NCBI GenBank assembly: GCA_002451015.1
Contig: DKBB01000207.1
Location: forward strand, 11,838-21,034
Origin: Acidobacteria bacterium UBA6911
GTDB taxonomy: Bacteria; Acidobacteriota; UBA6911
Direction of reading: 5' to 3'
DNA length: 9,197 nt
Of this stretch, positions 1 through 8,000 are shown one piece after another. Positions within the stretch are counted from its first letter, which is position 1. Every line of letters begins with the position of its first letter. Position numbers and translations under genes: made by a program. The notes beneath the pieces were generated by a model that had not been told where the DNA came from, did not search any database, and worked only from the letters and a program-made list of their open reading frames with translations.

Positions 1-969
1 CACAGGGCGAAGGTGGAAAATACCGGCGCGGCGGTCACCCTTCTGGTGGAGGAAATTATCCGAAAAGGGATCTCCCTGACTCCTGTCGAAGCCACAGTCA
101 TAGCCCTCGGGCTCTATGCGGACACAGGCTCTCTGACCTACTCCTCCACCACCGCAAGGGATGCGGAGGCCGCGGTTGCACTCATCAGGAGAGGGGCGAA
201 CCTGGGAATCCTGAGATACTTCCTTCATTCCCCTCTGGACAAGTCGCAGCTCAAAGTTCTCTCGGATATCCTTGCGGAACCTTACGACCTGGATGTGAAC
301 GGACTGCACTTTCGCCTGGCTGTTCTGAACCTGGGAGAACGGGTGGACGGCCTTTCCAATGTTGTCGGGGAAGCCATGATGCTTACCGGCAAGGAGGGTT
401 TCTTTGCGCTTTTTGGCAGAAACAATACCGTCACAGTGATCGGCCGGTCCTGGCACCCTCTGATGGATGTAGGCCGGATCATGGGCCAGCTCGGGGGCGG
501 CGGACACAACGGGGCCGGTTCTGCGACAATGAAAGACACCAGTCTGGAGAAAGCGAAAACCCTGCTGGTTGAGAAACTGCGAGCCGATCCTCCCCGGCCC
601 GTTACCGTATCCCAGGTCATGACCCGTGAAGTAATCACCGTGCCCCACGACATGATGCTCGACCAGGCTGCACGGTTGCTTGAAGAGAAGGGAATCAGCG
701 GGGCCCCCGTTTTCAGGGACGGTGAAATGAAAGGAATCCTTTCCAAACGAGATATCAGGAAGGCGATTCTCGACAACAGGTCCAATCTGCCGGTGTCCAG
801 TTGTATGAGTCAAAATGTAAAAACCGCCGAACCGGCACTCTCACTGCTCAGGACCTTTGAAAGGATGTCGGTATATAATGTAGGCAGGCTGCCGGTCATG
901 GATGGAGATCGATTGGTCGGTATTATAACCAGGAACGATATTCTGGACGTGGTCTACAACGGAAATTAA
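1..969 (+). CDS. DHH-family phosphoesterase (DHHA1) with two CBS domains, 5' end missing
   Basis: The frame is open to base 1 (322 codons before the TAA at 967-969), so the GTG at 13 is probably not the true start; the DHH metal-binding part lies off the window. Numbering from base 1, residues 15-75 look like the end of the DHH domain, with a DTGS motif (Asp41) that probably serves as a metal ligand. A DHHA1 substrate-binding domain follows, with the diagnostic GGGGH motif at about 165-169, as in NrnA/RecJ-like enzymes. Two CBS domains occupy about 203-257 and 266-318, each with the G-x-x-S/T-x-x-D nucleotide-binding signature (Ser248/Asp251; Thr310/Asp313). DHH-DHHA1 proteins cleave short oligonucleotides or cyclic dinucleotides; CBS pairs usually sense adenine nucleotides. 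The GGGGH motif argues against DHHA2-type inorganic pyrophosphatase. This stretch resembles the N-terminal half of polyA-polymerase/CCA-enzyme fusions, but here the protein stops right after CBS2. Substrate is not determined. Domain calls are firm; function is inferred. Confidence 0.85.
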   Translation, partial: HRAKVENTGAAVTLLVEEIIRKGISLTPVEATVIALGLYADTGSLTYSSTTARDAEAAVALIRRGANLGILRYFLHSPLDKSQLKVLSDILAEPYDLDVNGLHFRLAVLNLGERVDGLSNVVGEAMMLTGKEGFFALFGRNNTVTVIGRSWHPLMDVGRIMGQLGGGGHNGAGSATMKDTSLEKAKTLLVEKLRADPPRPVTVSQVMTREVITVPHDMMLDQAARLLEEKGISGAPVFRDGEMKGILSKRDIRKAILDNRSNLPVSSCMSQNVKTAEPALSLLRTFERMSVYNVGRLPVMDGDRLVGIITRNDILDVVYNGN

Positions 970-1320
970 ACAAGGTTGAGATTGCAGGTTCCATGATCCT
1001 TCCGCACTACCGGTGCCGCTTCAATCCTGACCTCCGAATTGCCTTGAATAGCGCTAATCAAGTTTGAGAGACAATGCAATATCCTTGATCGGCCGAAGTT
1101 TGCCAAAGCCGGCCTGGTCATGGATTCAAGGCCTTTAGAGAAAATATCGTTCCTTAGTAAACCTATTGCCCTATAAGATTTTATGCTAGACTGTAAAGGC
1201 TCTCCCAAGAATATAGCTGCAATTTCAGCAATGAAAAATCCCGCTGGGATGAAAGAATTGAACACAAAGGTTTCAGCAAACTCAACTCACTTCGAGGGAA
1301 AGATCCGAGGATCAGCAAAC
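970..1320. other. Intergenic region upstream of the efflux operon
   Basis: This 351-base gap separates the DHH-CBS gene from the efflux operon. It is visibly more AT-rich than the genes (24 G/C of 60 in 1201-1260 by my count). I found no convincing rho-independent terminator for the upstream gene and no confident sigma-70 promoter; a TATGCT at 1182-1187 could be a -10 box but has no good -35 at 16-18 bases. The sense frame joined to the downstream gene is open from 1183, but the encoded residues are unlike a secreted protein's start. The promoter of the operon is presumably here, because the gap is long and the downstream genes are tightly packed. Confidence 0.6.
1223..1320 (+). repeat. Three short direct repeats around TTTCAGCAAAC
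   Basis: TTTCAGCAA occurs at 1223-1231 and again at 1271-1279, where it continues as TCAGCAAAC (1273-1281). TCAGCAAAC recurs at 1312-1320, immediately before the ATG at 1321. The spacing is about 48 and 39 bases. Chance is possible for such short words. If real, they could be a protein-binding or antisense-RNA-binding site overlapping the ribosome entry region of the operon's first gene. Confidence 0.3.
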
Positions 1321-3726
1321 ATGCGCCATCTAAGTTTTGGAATAATCCTTATTTTCTTGATCGCCCTTTTTCCGGAGGCTCTTCCGGCCGAAACTCCCTC
1401 CGTAAGGATCGGTGTGGTTGTGGACGGTCTGTCGCCGAGAACCGAAGAATACCTCGGAATTCTGAAGAGGGAAGTCGGGATCCTGCTGGAGGACGAATAT
1501 AAGGTCGAATTTCCGGAGGAAAAGATTTACTTCGGGGACTGGACGCTGCAGAAAATCAGCGATCTGTCCGATCGATTGTTGACCGATGTCGATGTCGATG
1601 TCGTTGTCGCACTCGGGTTTATCTGTTCCCAGTATGTTGCCGGCCGTCCATCCTTCGATAAACCGACCTTTGTATCCAGCGTCATAGATCCCGTACTGCA
1701 GCAATTGCCGTTTGAGGAACGCACCATCGATACGCACAGGCCGGGCGAATCGGAGACGTTTCGGGTCAGCGGAGTTCAAAATCTGAATTACCTGGTTTAC
1801 AGGGGTGGAACCAACGACAGCTTCCAGCGTTTTAGGGAAATCGTTCCCTTTTCAAAAGCGGCGATCCTTGTTATGCGGGCATTGACCGAAGCCATCCCTT
1901 CGATCGATGACCTGGTGGCTCAAAGTGCTCTCAAATTGGGTGTCGAGACCGTGATTGTCCCGGTTCCGGACTCCGTCCCCCAGATTCTTGCCGGAATCCC
2001 CGAAGACTCGGAGATGGCTTTTATTACACCCCTGTTTAATTTAACTGCGGACCAGATGGATGAACTCATTCGGGGGCTCAACGAACGAAAATTACCGACT
2101 CTCTCGATGCGGGGACGGGAAGAAGTTGAACGGGGTATGATGGTCTCGCTGTATTCACAGGATGATCCTGTTGCCCGATCCAGGAGAATCGGTCTTAATA
2201 TTCAGGAAGCTTTGGACGGCCACGATCTTGGTGAAATGTCGATCGAGTTCGACCGGGCCAGCGGGATGGTTATCAATATGGCGACGGTTCGTCTGGTAGG
2301 CGTCTCTCCGAGGTACACGACGCTGCTTGAAGCGGAACTGCTGAATGAAGAACCGCGGCGCTTTCAACGCACACTTTCACTCGGATCCGTGGTTCGGGAA
2401 GCCCATGCGGCGAACCTCGATCTGGCCGCGGCCGACCGCGCGGTTGCCGCCGCCGAGGCCGCTGTGGGGGAAGCCCGGGGGGCGCTGCTCCCCCAAATCG
2501 GACTGTCCGGACAAGCCAGCCTGATTGACAGCGATCGTGCCAGAAATCTGCCGACACTGTCGGAAAAGGAATTTTCAGGGTCAATATCCGGGAGCCAGCT
2601 TGTTTATTCGGATCGGACCTGGGCCGACTATTCGATCCAGAAGAAACTTCGGGACCTGAGCGCCGAACAGCGTTTTGAGCTGCGTCTGGATGTTGTTCTG
2701 GAAGCAGCCGCCAATTACCTGAACCTGCTGCGTGCCCAGACGGTTGAAAGTATACAGAAGGAAAACCTCAATCTTACCCGGAATAATCTCAGACTGGCTT
2801 CCTCCCGGGTCGAAATCGGCGCAGCCAACAGGGTGGAACTCTTTCGCTGGGAAAGCCAGATCGCGGCCAATCAGCGCGACGTTGTCGATTCAGGGGCTCT
2901 GAAAAATCAGTCCCGGATCGCGGTCAACCGGGTTCTGAACCGGCCGTTGGATGAAGTCTTCGGCACTGTAGAAGCCTCGTTGAATGATCCCGAACTGGTC
3001 GCCAGTTTTGAAGCGCTTACCCCCTATATAGATAATCCTAAAGGATTCGCTCTTTATTCGGAGTTCATGGCTTCCGAAGCTTCAGAGGCATCTCCGGAAA
3101 TCAAGCGCCTCGATGCATCGATCCGCGCGAGTGAACGTGAGTACTCCGCGGCCAAGCGTTCCTTTTTTCTGCCCGATATCGGCATACAAGGTGGAATAAC
3201 CGCTTTTGACCGCAGGGGGGTAGGATCCGAGCCGATCCCCGGCATAAACGATACCGACTGGTTTGCCGCTGTAACCGGGACAATTCCCATCTTCCAGGGT
3301 GCAGGGCGCATCGCCCGGTTGGACCGCACCAAACGGCAGGTTGAGGAGCTGGAATATCAGCGCGAGTCGGTCAAGCAGCGCGTAGAGCAGAGGATCCGAT
3401 CTTCGCTGGAAGCCGCTAATGCGTCTTTTCTCGGGATTGAACTCTCCCGAGCTCAATCCCGAGCTGCCGCACAAAACTATGATTTAGTAAAGGATTCCTA
3501 CGCCGCCGGCATGGTCGGAATACTGGATCTGCTGGATGCTCAGAACCAGTTCCTGGTGGCGCAACTGGGCGAAGCAAACGCCGTTTATGCGTATCTCAAG
3601 GATCTTATGCTGGTCCAAAGGGCGACCGGTCGCTTCGATTTTTTCCGGTCTTCCGAGGAACGGAATGATTTTCTATTGCGACTGGATCAGTTCTTCAAAC
3701 AAGAGGGAATTATCGTCAGGCGCTAA
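1321..3726 (+). CDS. Outer-membrane efflux protein (TolC family) fused to an N-terminal ABC-type substrate-binding domain
   Basis: This is the presumed outer-membrane exit channel of the RND pump encoded downstream. I start it at ATG 1321 (801 aa) because it gives a clean signal peptide: Arg2, a hydrophobic core at about 4-18 and a likely cleavage after LPA at about residue 23. A weak GAGG lies at 1307-1310. The longer frame from 1183 would bury this signal. Residues 27-345 resemble the ABC_sub_bind (TrpX-like) periplasmic solute-binding family: an RIGVVVDG first strand, a VDVVVALG strand, an AILV strand opening the second lobe, and a family-like ending INMATVRLVGVSP. From about 352 to 775 it is a TolC-type outer-membrane factor: the LPQIGLSG motif, a second repeat with SPEIKRLDA and FLPDIGIQGG near 588-630, and the YAAGMVGILDLLDAQNQ segment near 728-745. 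Ordinary TolC proteins are about 420-500 aa, so the extra 320 residues are a true added domain. Neither half shows a frameshift or stop. The ligand is unknown. Confidence 0.85.
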   Translation: MRHLSFGIILIFLIALFPEALPAETPSVRIGVVVDGLSPRTEEYLGILKREVGILLEDEYKVEFPEEKIYFGDWTLQKISDLSDRLLTDVDVDVVVALGFICSQYVAGRPSFDKPTFVSSVIDPVLQQLPFEERTIDTHRPGESETFRVSGVQNLNYLVYRGGTNDSFQRFREIVPFSKAAILVMRALTEAIPSIDDLVAQSALKLGVETVIVPVPDSVPQILAGIPEDSEMAFITPLFNLTADQMDELIRGLNERKLPTLSMRGREEVERGMMVSLYSQDDPVARSRRIGLNIQEALDGHDLGEMSIEFDRASGMVINMATVRLVGVSPRYTTLLEAELLNEEPRRFQRTLSLGSVVREAHAANLDLAAADRAVAAAEAAVGEARGALLPQIGLSGQASLIDSDRARNLPTLSEKEFSGSISGSQLVYSDRTWADYSIQKKLRDLSAEQRFELRLDVVLEAAANYLNLLRAQTVESIQKENLNLTRNNLRLASSRVEIGAANRVELFRWESQIAANQRDVVDSGALKNQSRIAVNRVLNRPLDEVFGTVEASLNDPELVASFEALTPYIDNPKGFALYSEFMASEASEASPEIKRLDASIRASEREYSAAKRSFFLPDIGIQGGITAFDRRGVGSEPIPGINDTDWFAAVTGTIPIFQGAGRIARLDRTKRQVEELEYQRESVKQRVEQRIRSSLEAANASFLGIELSRAQSRAAAQNYDLVKDSYAAGMVGILDLLDAQNQFLVAQLGEANAVYAYLKDLMLVQRATGRFDFFRSSEERNDFLLRLDQFFKQEGIIVRR
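1585..1608 (+). repeat. In-frame GATGTC hexamer microrepeat
   Basis: Three perfect tandem GATGTC units (1585-1602) plus a degenerate GTTGTC lie inside the substrate-binding domain and encode an alternating Asp-Val stretch that forms a predicted core strand. Slippage by one unit would keep the frame and add or remove an Asp-Val pair. This is a small feature, probably of little consequence. Confidence 0.7.
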
Positions 3727-3735
3727 TGGTTCGGT

Positions 3736-3767
3736 CCAGGCAATTCGCCTGGCTGGAGCCGGCAGCC
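3736..3767 (+). other. Intercistronic hairpins between the outer-membrane factor and adaptor genes
   Basis: Ten bases after the stop codon a perfect 6-bp stem CCAGGC/GCCTGG (3736-3741 with 3747-3752, 5-base loop AATTC) can form. An overlapping alternative pairs GGCTG (3751-3755) with CAGCC (3763-3767), so the two exclude each other. There is no T-run, so this is not an intrinsic terminator. It may act as an mRNA stabiliser or processing site that sets different expression of the outer-membrane factor and the adaptor/permease pair. Function is inferred. Confidence 0.4.
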
Positions 3768-3788
3768 ATCCCCATGAATTCTGATTAT

Positions 3789-3793
3789 GGGAG
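3789..3793 (+). promoter_or_regulatory. Ribosome binding site deciding the adaptor start
   Basis: GGGAG lies 8 bases before ATG 3802. The alternative in-frame ATG at 3787 would overlap this site and has no Shine-Dalgarno sequence of its own, which favours 3802. Confidence 0.6.
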
Positions 3794-3801
3794 CATTTCC
3801 G

Positions 3802-5073
3802 ATGAAGCGATACATATGGATTCTTATCATGCCAGGGCTTATTCTCCTGGATGTTTTTTCATTTACGGCCTGCAGCGAACCGCCGGTAGAGGCGGATATC
3901 ATCCGGCCGGTCAAGATAATGGTCCTGGACGAGTCGGCCCGCTATGGCTTGAGGGTGTTTCCTGGAACGGTCCGGGCTGCGCAACGCGCTACGCTTTCTT
4001 TTCGCGTATCGGGGCCCCTGGTCGAACTGCCTGTTCTTGAAGGCCAACAGGTTCTCAAGGGACAGCTCCTGGCGAAGATCGATCCCCGGGACTACCGCAG
4101 GGCGGTGAGTAACCTTGAAGCCAGACTGGCCGACCTGAACGCACAGTACAAGGCGATGAAATCGGCCCGGCCCGAGGATATCCGCCGGATGGAAGCCTCG
4201 CTCGCAGCGGCCCGGTCCCGGCTTCTGGAAGCGACCGCCTCCTTTCGCCGCTATCAGAGACTTTACGAGAACAACAACATTTCCAAGGCGGAATACGATC
4301 AGGCCCGGGCAGCCCGGGATGTGGCGGAGTCCGAAGCCCGGTCCGCGGAGGAGAGCCTGACAATCGCAAAATCAGGAGCCCGCCCCGAGGATATCGAAGC
4401 GATGGAGGCGAGGATCCGGGCCATGGAAGCCGACCTCAGAAGGGCCCGGGATCAACTCAATGATACTGAGCTGAGAGCGCCCTACAACGGAATCATTGCG
4501 GAAAGATATGTCGAAAATTTTGAATATGTGACTGCTTTTACAGATGTTCTCAGTCTCCAGAATATCAATATTGTCGAGATTGTTGCACAGATTCCCGAAA
4601 GGCTGATATCCGCCGCCAAGCAGATTGAAAATTACAAATTTTATGCCCGTTTATCCTCGGCCCCTGGCCTGAACCTGGAAGCCGAACCGACGGAACGCGC
4701 GGCTGAAGCGGATCCAGTCACCCGGACTTACTCAGTAATATTCCAGGTAAAACAACCCGAAGAGTTCCAGGTTTTCGCCGGTATGACGGCCGAAATCGAG
4801 GTCAGCGGTGTGTCTGGATCAGCTTCGGGCTTCCTGGTGCCGGTTTCAGCGATTTTCAGCGATGATGTCGGGAACAAGAATGTCTGGGTGTTGGACGAAG
4901 GATCGGACAAAGTCAGGAAAGCGACTATAGAAGTGGGGCAGCTCAGCGGCGAGGATATCTGGGTTCTGTCGGGACTGCAATCCGGAGATCGGATCGTTAC
5001 GGCCGGCGCCCATTTCCTCAGTGAAAACCAGAGCGTGCGACCCATTACCGATGAGTTGAGGGACAGAAAATGA
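3802..5073 (+). CDS. RND efflux periplasmic adaptor subunit (membrane fusion protein), lipoprotein
   Basis: This is the adaptor that links the RND permease to the outer-membrane channel. From ATG 3802 it is 423 aa. The N-terminus is a lipoprotein signal: MKRY, a hydrophobic core, then FTAC with the lipidated Cys at residue 24. The residue after Cys is Ser. A split biotinyl-lipoyl domain starts near residue 52 (FPGTV, VSGPLVEL, VLEGQQVLKGQLLAKIDP) and closes after the hairpin with ELRAPYNGIIAE (about 220-231). Between them, residues about 98-217 are a highly charged alpha-helical coiled-coil hairpin, longer than the roughly 75 residues of AcrA. The beta-barrel and membrane-proximal domains follow, with GMTAEIEV and the late VGQLSGEDIWVLSGL segment. 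The gene lies 75 bases after the outer-membrane factor, and its stop overlaps the permease start. Family assignment is firm; the substrate is unknown. Confidence 0.93.
   Translation: MKRYIWILIMPGLILLDVFSFTACSEPPVEADIIRPVKIMVLDESARYGLRVFPGTVRAAQRATLSFRVSGPLVELPVLEGQQVLKGQLLAKIDPRDYRRAVSNLEARLADLNAQYKAMKSARPEDIRRMEASLAAARSRLLEATASFRRYQRLYENNNISKAEYDQARAARDVAESEARSAEESLTIAKSGARPEDIEAMEARIRAMEADLRRARDQLNDTELRAPYNGIIAERYVENFEYVTAFTDVLSLQNINIVEIVAQIPERLISAAKQIENYKFYARLSSAPGLNLEAEPTERAAEADPVTRTYSVIFQVKQPEEFQVFAGMTAEIEVSGVSGSASGFLVPVSAIFSDDVGNKNVWVLDEGSDKVRKATIEVGQLSGEDIWVLSGLQSGDRIVTAGAHFLSENQSVRPITDELRDRK
4165..4395 (+). repeat. Internal ARPEDI repeat in the adaptor coiled-coil hairpin
   Basis: The hexapeptide ARPEDI occurs at adaptor residues 122-127 and again at 193-198, each followed within a few residues by a Met-Glu-Ala stretch and an Ala/Arg-rich helix. 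The DNA shares an identical 12-mer, CCCGAGGATATC, at 4171-4182 and 4384-4395, 213 bases (71 codons) apart. This suggests the hairpin contains a duplicated helical unit; similar motifs occur in other long-hairpin HlyD-type adaptors. Confidence 0.6.
5058..5073 (+). promoter_or_regulatory. Shine-Dalgarno and ATGA start/stop overlap
   Basis: GAGGGA (5058-5063) stands 6 bases before ATG 5070. The permease ATG (5070-5072) and the adaptor TGA (5071-5073) overlap as ATGA, a classic arrangement for translational coupling that would keep adaptor and permease synthesis in step. Confidence 0.8.
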
Positions 5074-8000
5074 ATCTTGCCGAGTTTTCGTTCAACCGCA
5101 AGACCACTGTTTATGTGATAACGATCCTGCTCTTTGTCGGGGGATTGGTGTCTTTCCAGGGCCTGGGGCGTCTGGAAGACCCGGAGTTCACCATCAAACT
5201 AGCCGTCGTGTTCACCCGTTATCCAGGAGCAAGTGCCTACCAGGTCGAACTGGAGGTCACGGAGGTCCTTGAAGAAGCCATCCAGGCCATGGGTCAGCGT
5301 TACGAGGTCCGCTCTCTCTCGAAACCGGGCCTGTCCATCATCTACGCCGAGATGCAGGATAGATACGATAAGGAAACCTTGCCCCAGGTATGGGACGAGC
5401 TGCGCAGGAAAGTCGGAGACGCACAGGGGCAACTTCCTCCTGGCGCCGGACCTTCGGTCGTGAACGACGACTATGGAGACGTTTACGGTGTTTTCCTGAC
5501 AATCACCGGAGATGGTTACTCTTATGCTGAAATGCTGGAGTATGCCAAAACGCTCAAAAGAGAGTTGCTGGTGGTTCAGGATGTCGCTAAGGTGGCATTC
5601 TGGGGGGCCGTGGAAGAAGCTGTCTACATCGAAATGTCGCGCAGCAAGATGTCCCAGCTGGGCATTTCTCCCCGCGAGGCGTTTGCCACCCTCGGACAAC
5701 AGAACGCCGTCAATAATTCCGGTCGATTCAAGATCGGCAAGGAGTACATCCGGTTTACCCCGACCGGCGAGTTCAAGTCCGTTCGTGAGATGGAGGATCT
5801 CCTTATTCGCGGGGGTCCATCCGACAGCCTTATCTACCTGAAGGATGTCGCCACGATTCGCCGCGGATTTCAGGAGCCCCCGACACAAATCCTTCTTTAT
5901 AACGGGGAACCTGCGATAGGACTGGGGATATCCACGGTCGCCGGAGGGAACGTCGTTGTGATGGGAGAAGCCGTCCGGCAGAGACTGGCCGAACTGGAAG
6001 ACCGGCGGCCTGTGGGCATGGAACTCGGCGTGATTTCTTTTCAGTCGGACGATGTTACAAAAGCAATCAATGGTTTCAATATCAACCTGCTCGAGGCGGT
6101 CGCGATCGTACTGGTGATCCTGTGGATATTCATGGGATGGCGCAGCGCGGTTCTCATCGGGGGTATTTTACTGATCACGATCATCTCCACATTCGTTTTC
6201 ATGGGGATATACGAGATCAATCTCCAGAGGATCTCCCTGGGGGCCCTGATCATCGCGCTCGGGATGCTTGTAGACAATGCCATCGTTGTTACCGAAGGTA
6301 TCCTGATCAAAAGCCAGGCGGGCATGAGTCGGAAGGAAGCGGCGATCAAAACCGTTGCCGAATCCTCATGGCCTCTGCTGGGAGCGACCGTCGTGGCAAT
6401 CCTGGCTTTCGCCGCAATCGGCGTGTCGCAGGACTCGACCGGAGAGTTCTGTCGCGCTCTTTTCCAGGTGATTCTATTCTCGCTGCTTTTAAGCTGGGTG
6501 TTCGCGGTAACTGTCACTCCACTGGTTGGAGCCAGGCTGCTGCGTACTGAATCCTCCGATACCGCGACGGATCCCTATGCGGGAAAACTCTATCAGCGTT
6601 ACCGGAAAGTTCTGGAATTCTGTGTCGATCGAAGATGGCTGACGGTCGCTATCGCAGTGGTACTGTTTTTTGCATCCCTCATCGGTTTTGGCTACGTGGA
6701 CCAGAGTTTCTTTCCCGAATCCACCCGGAACCAGTTCTATGTCGATTTCTGGCTGCCGGAAGGCACACACATTCGTGAAACCGAAGCCCAGGTCAGGGAA
6801 CTGGCTGAATGGGTGCGTAACCTGGAGGGAGTAAACTCAACGGCCACTTTCGTCGGCGGCGGAGCCTTGCGATTCATGCTGACATACACTCCCGAAGACC
6901 TGAACAGCGCTTTCGGACATATCATCATTTCCGTGGATAACTATCGAATTGTTGACGAGCTTGGACCGAAGATCGTCGACCACATAAAAAGCGACTATCC
7001 CGACGCCATCGGCTGGTACAAGAAATTCGTAGTCGGACCCGGGCTCGCAACCAAGGTTGAGGCCCGTTTCCGCGGACCCGATGCCGATGTGCTTCGGAAC
7101 CTACAGGCCCAGGCGGAAGATATATTCCGAAACGATCCCGATGCCGTCGACATCAGCACGGACTGGCGGCAGAGGGTCAAGGTGTTGCAACCCATTTATG
7201 ACGAAACCCCGGCAAGGCTGGCCGGGGTGACACGGCCCGATCTCTCCAGCGCCCTGCTCATGAGCTATGACGGCGTAATGGTCGGTCTGTACCGGGAAGA
7301 GGACGACCTCCTGCCGATTCTGGCCCGGGCGCCTGAGGAGGAACGCGATGCCATCGAAGACGTGCGCAGCCTTCAGGTCTGGGCGTCAGGCACCAACCGC
7401 GCCATTCCCCTGGATCAGGTAATCACCGGATTCGAGACGGTCATGGAGGACCAGATCATCAGCCGCATCAACCGCATGCGGGCCATTAAGGTTCGCTGCA
7501 ATCCGTCACACGGTCTCACGGCGGAGGTACTGCGGCAGAGATTGGACGCCCGGCTACGGGAAGAGATCGAACTTCCGACAGGGTATGCGCTGGACTGGGC
7601 AGGCGAATACGAAAAGCAGCAGCGCGCCAACAAAGCCCTCAACTCGAAGATTCCGCCGACATTCATGCTGATGGTTCTGGTCGTGATTCTGCTGTTCGAT
7701 CGCCTCAAGCAGCCGATCATTATCTACCTGACCCTGCCGCTGGCACTAATCGGCGTCACGGTCGGGCTCCTGGTTACGGGTCAGCCCTTCGGCTTCATGG
7801 CGCTGCTGGGATTCCTGAGCCTGTCGGGAATGTTGATCAAAAATTCGATTGTCCTGATCGATGCCACGGACGGGAATATCCGTGAGGGGATGGATCCCTA
7901 CGAGAGCGTTATTCTCGCCGGTGTGAGTCGTATGCGCCCCGTGTTGATGGCAGCCCTGACGACAATGCTGGGAATGATTCCCCTGTTCCAGGACGCCTTC

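Noticed and set aside
1154..1190. Possible sigma-70 promoter around TATGCT at 1182-1187
   Set aside because: No acceptable -35 hexamer at the proper distance; TTGCCC at 1166-1171 is far too close.
966..1265. A 99-codon open frame on the minus strand filling most of the intergenic gap, with a hydrophobic N-terminus
   Set aside because: It starts with GTG without a Shine-Dalgarno sequence, its stop overlaps the end of the DHH-CBS gene, and its product resembles nothing I recognise.
5199..5888. A 229-codon open frame on the minus strand inside the permease gene
   Set aside because: It is fully contained in a well-supported RND gene and is a frame shadow.
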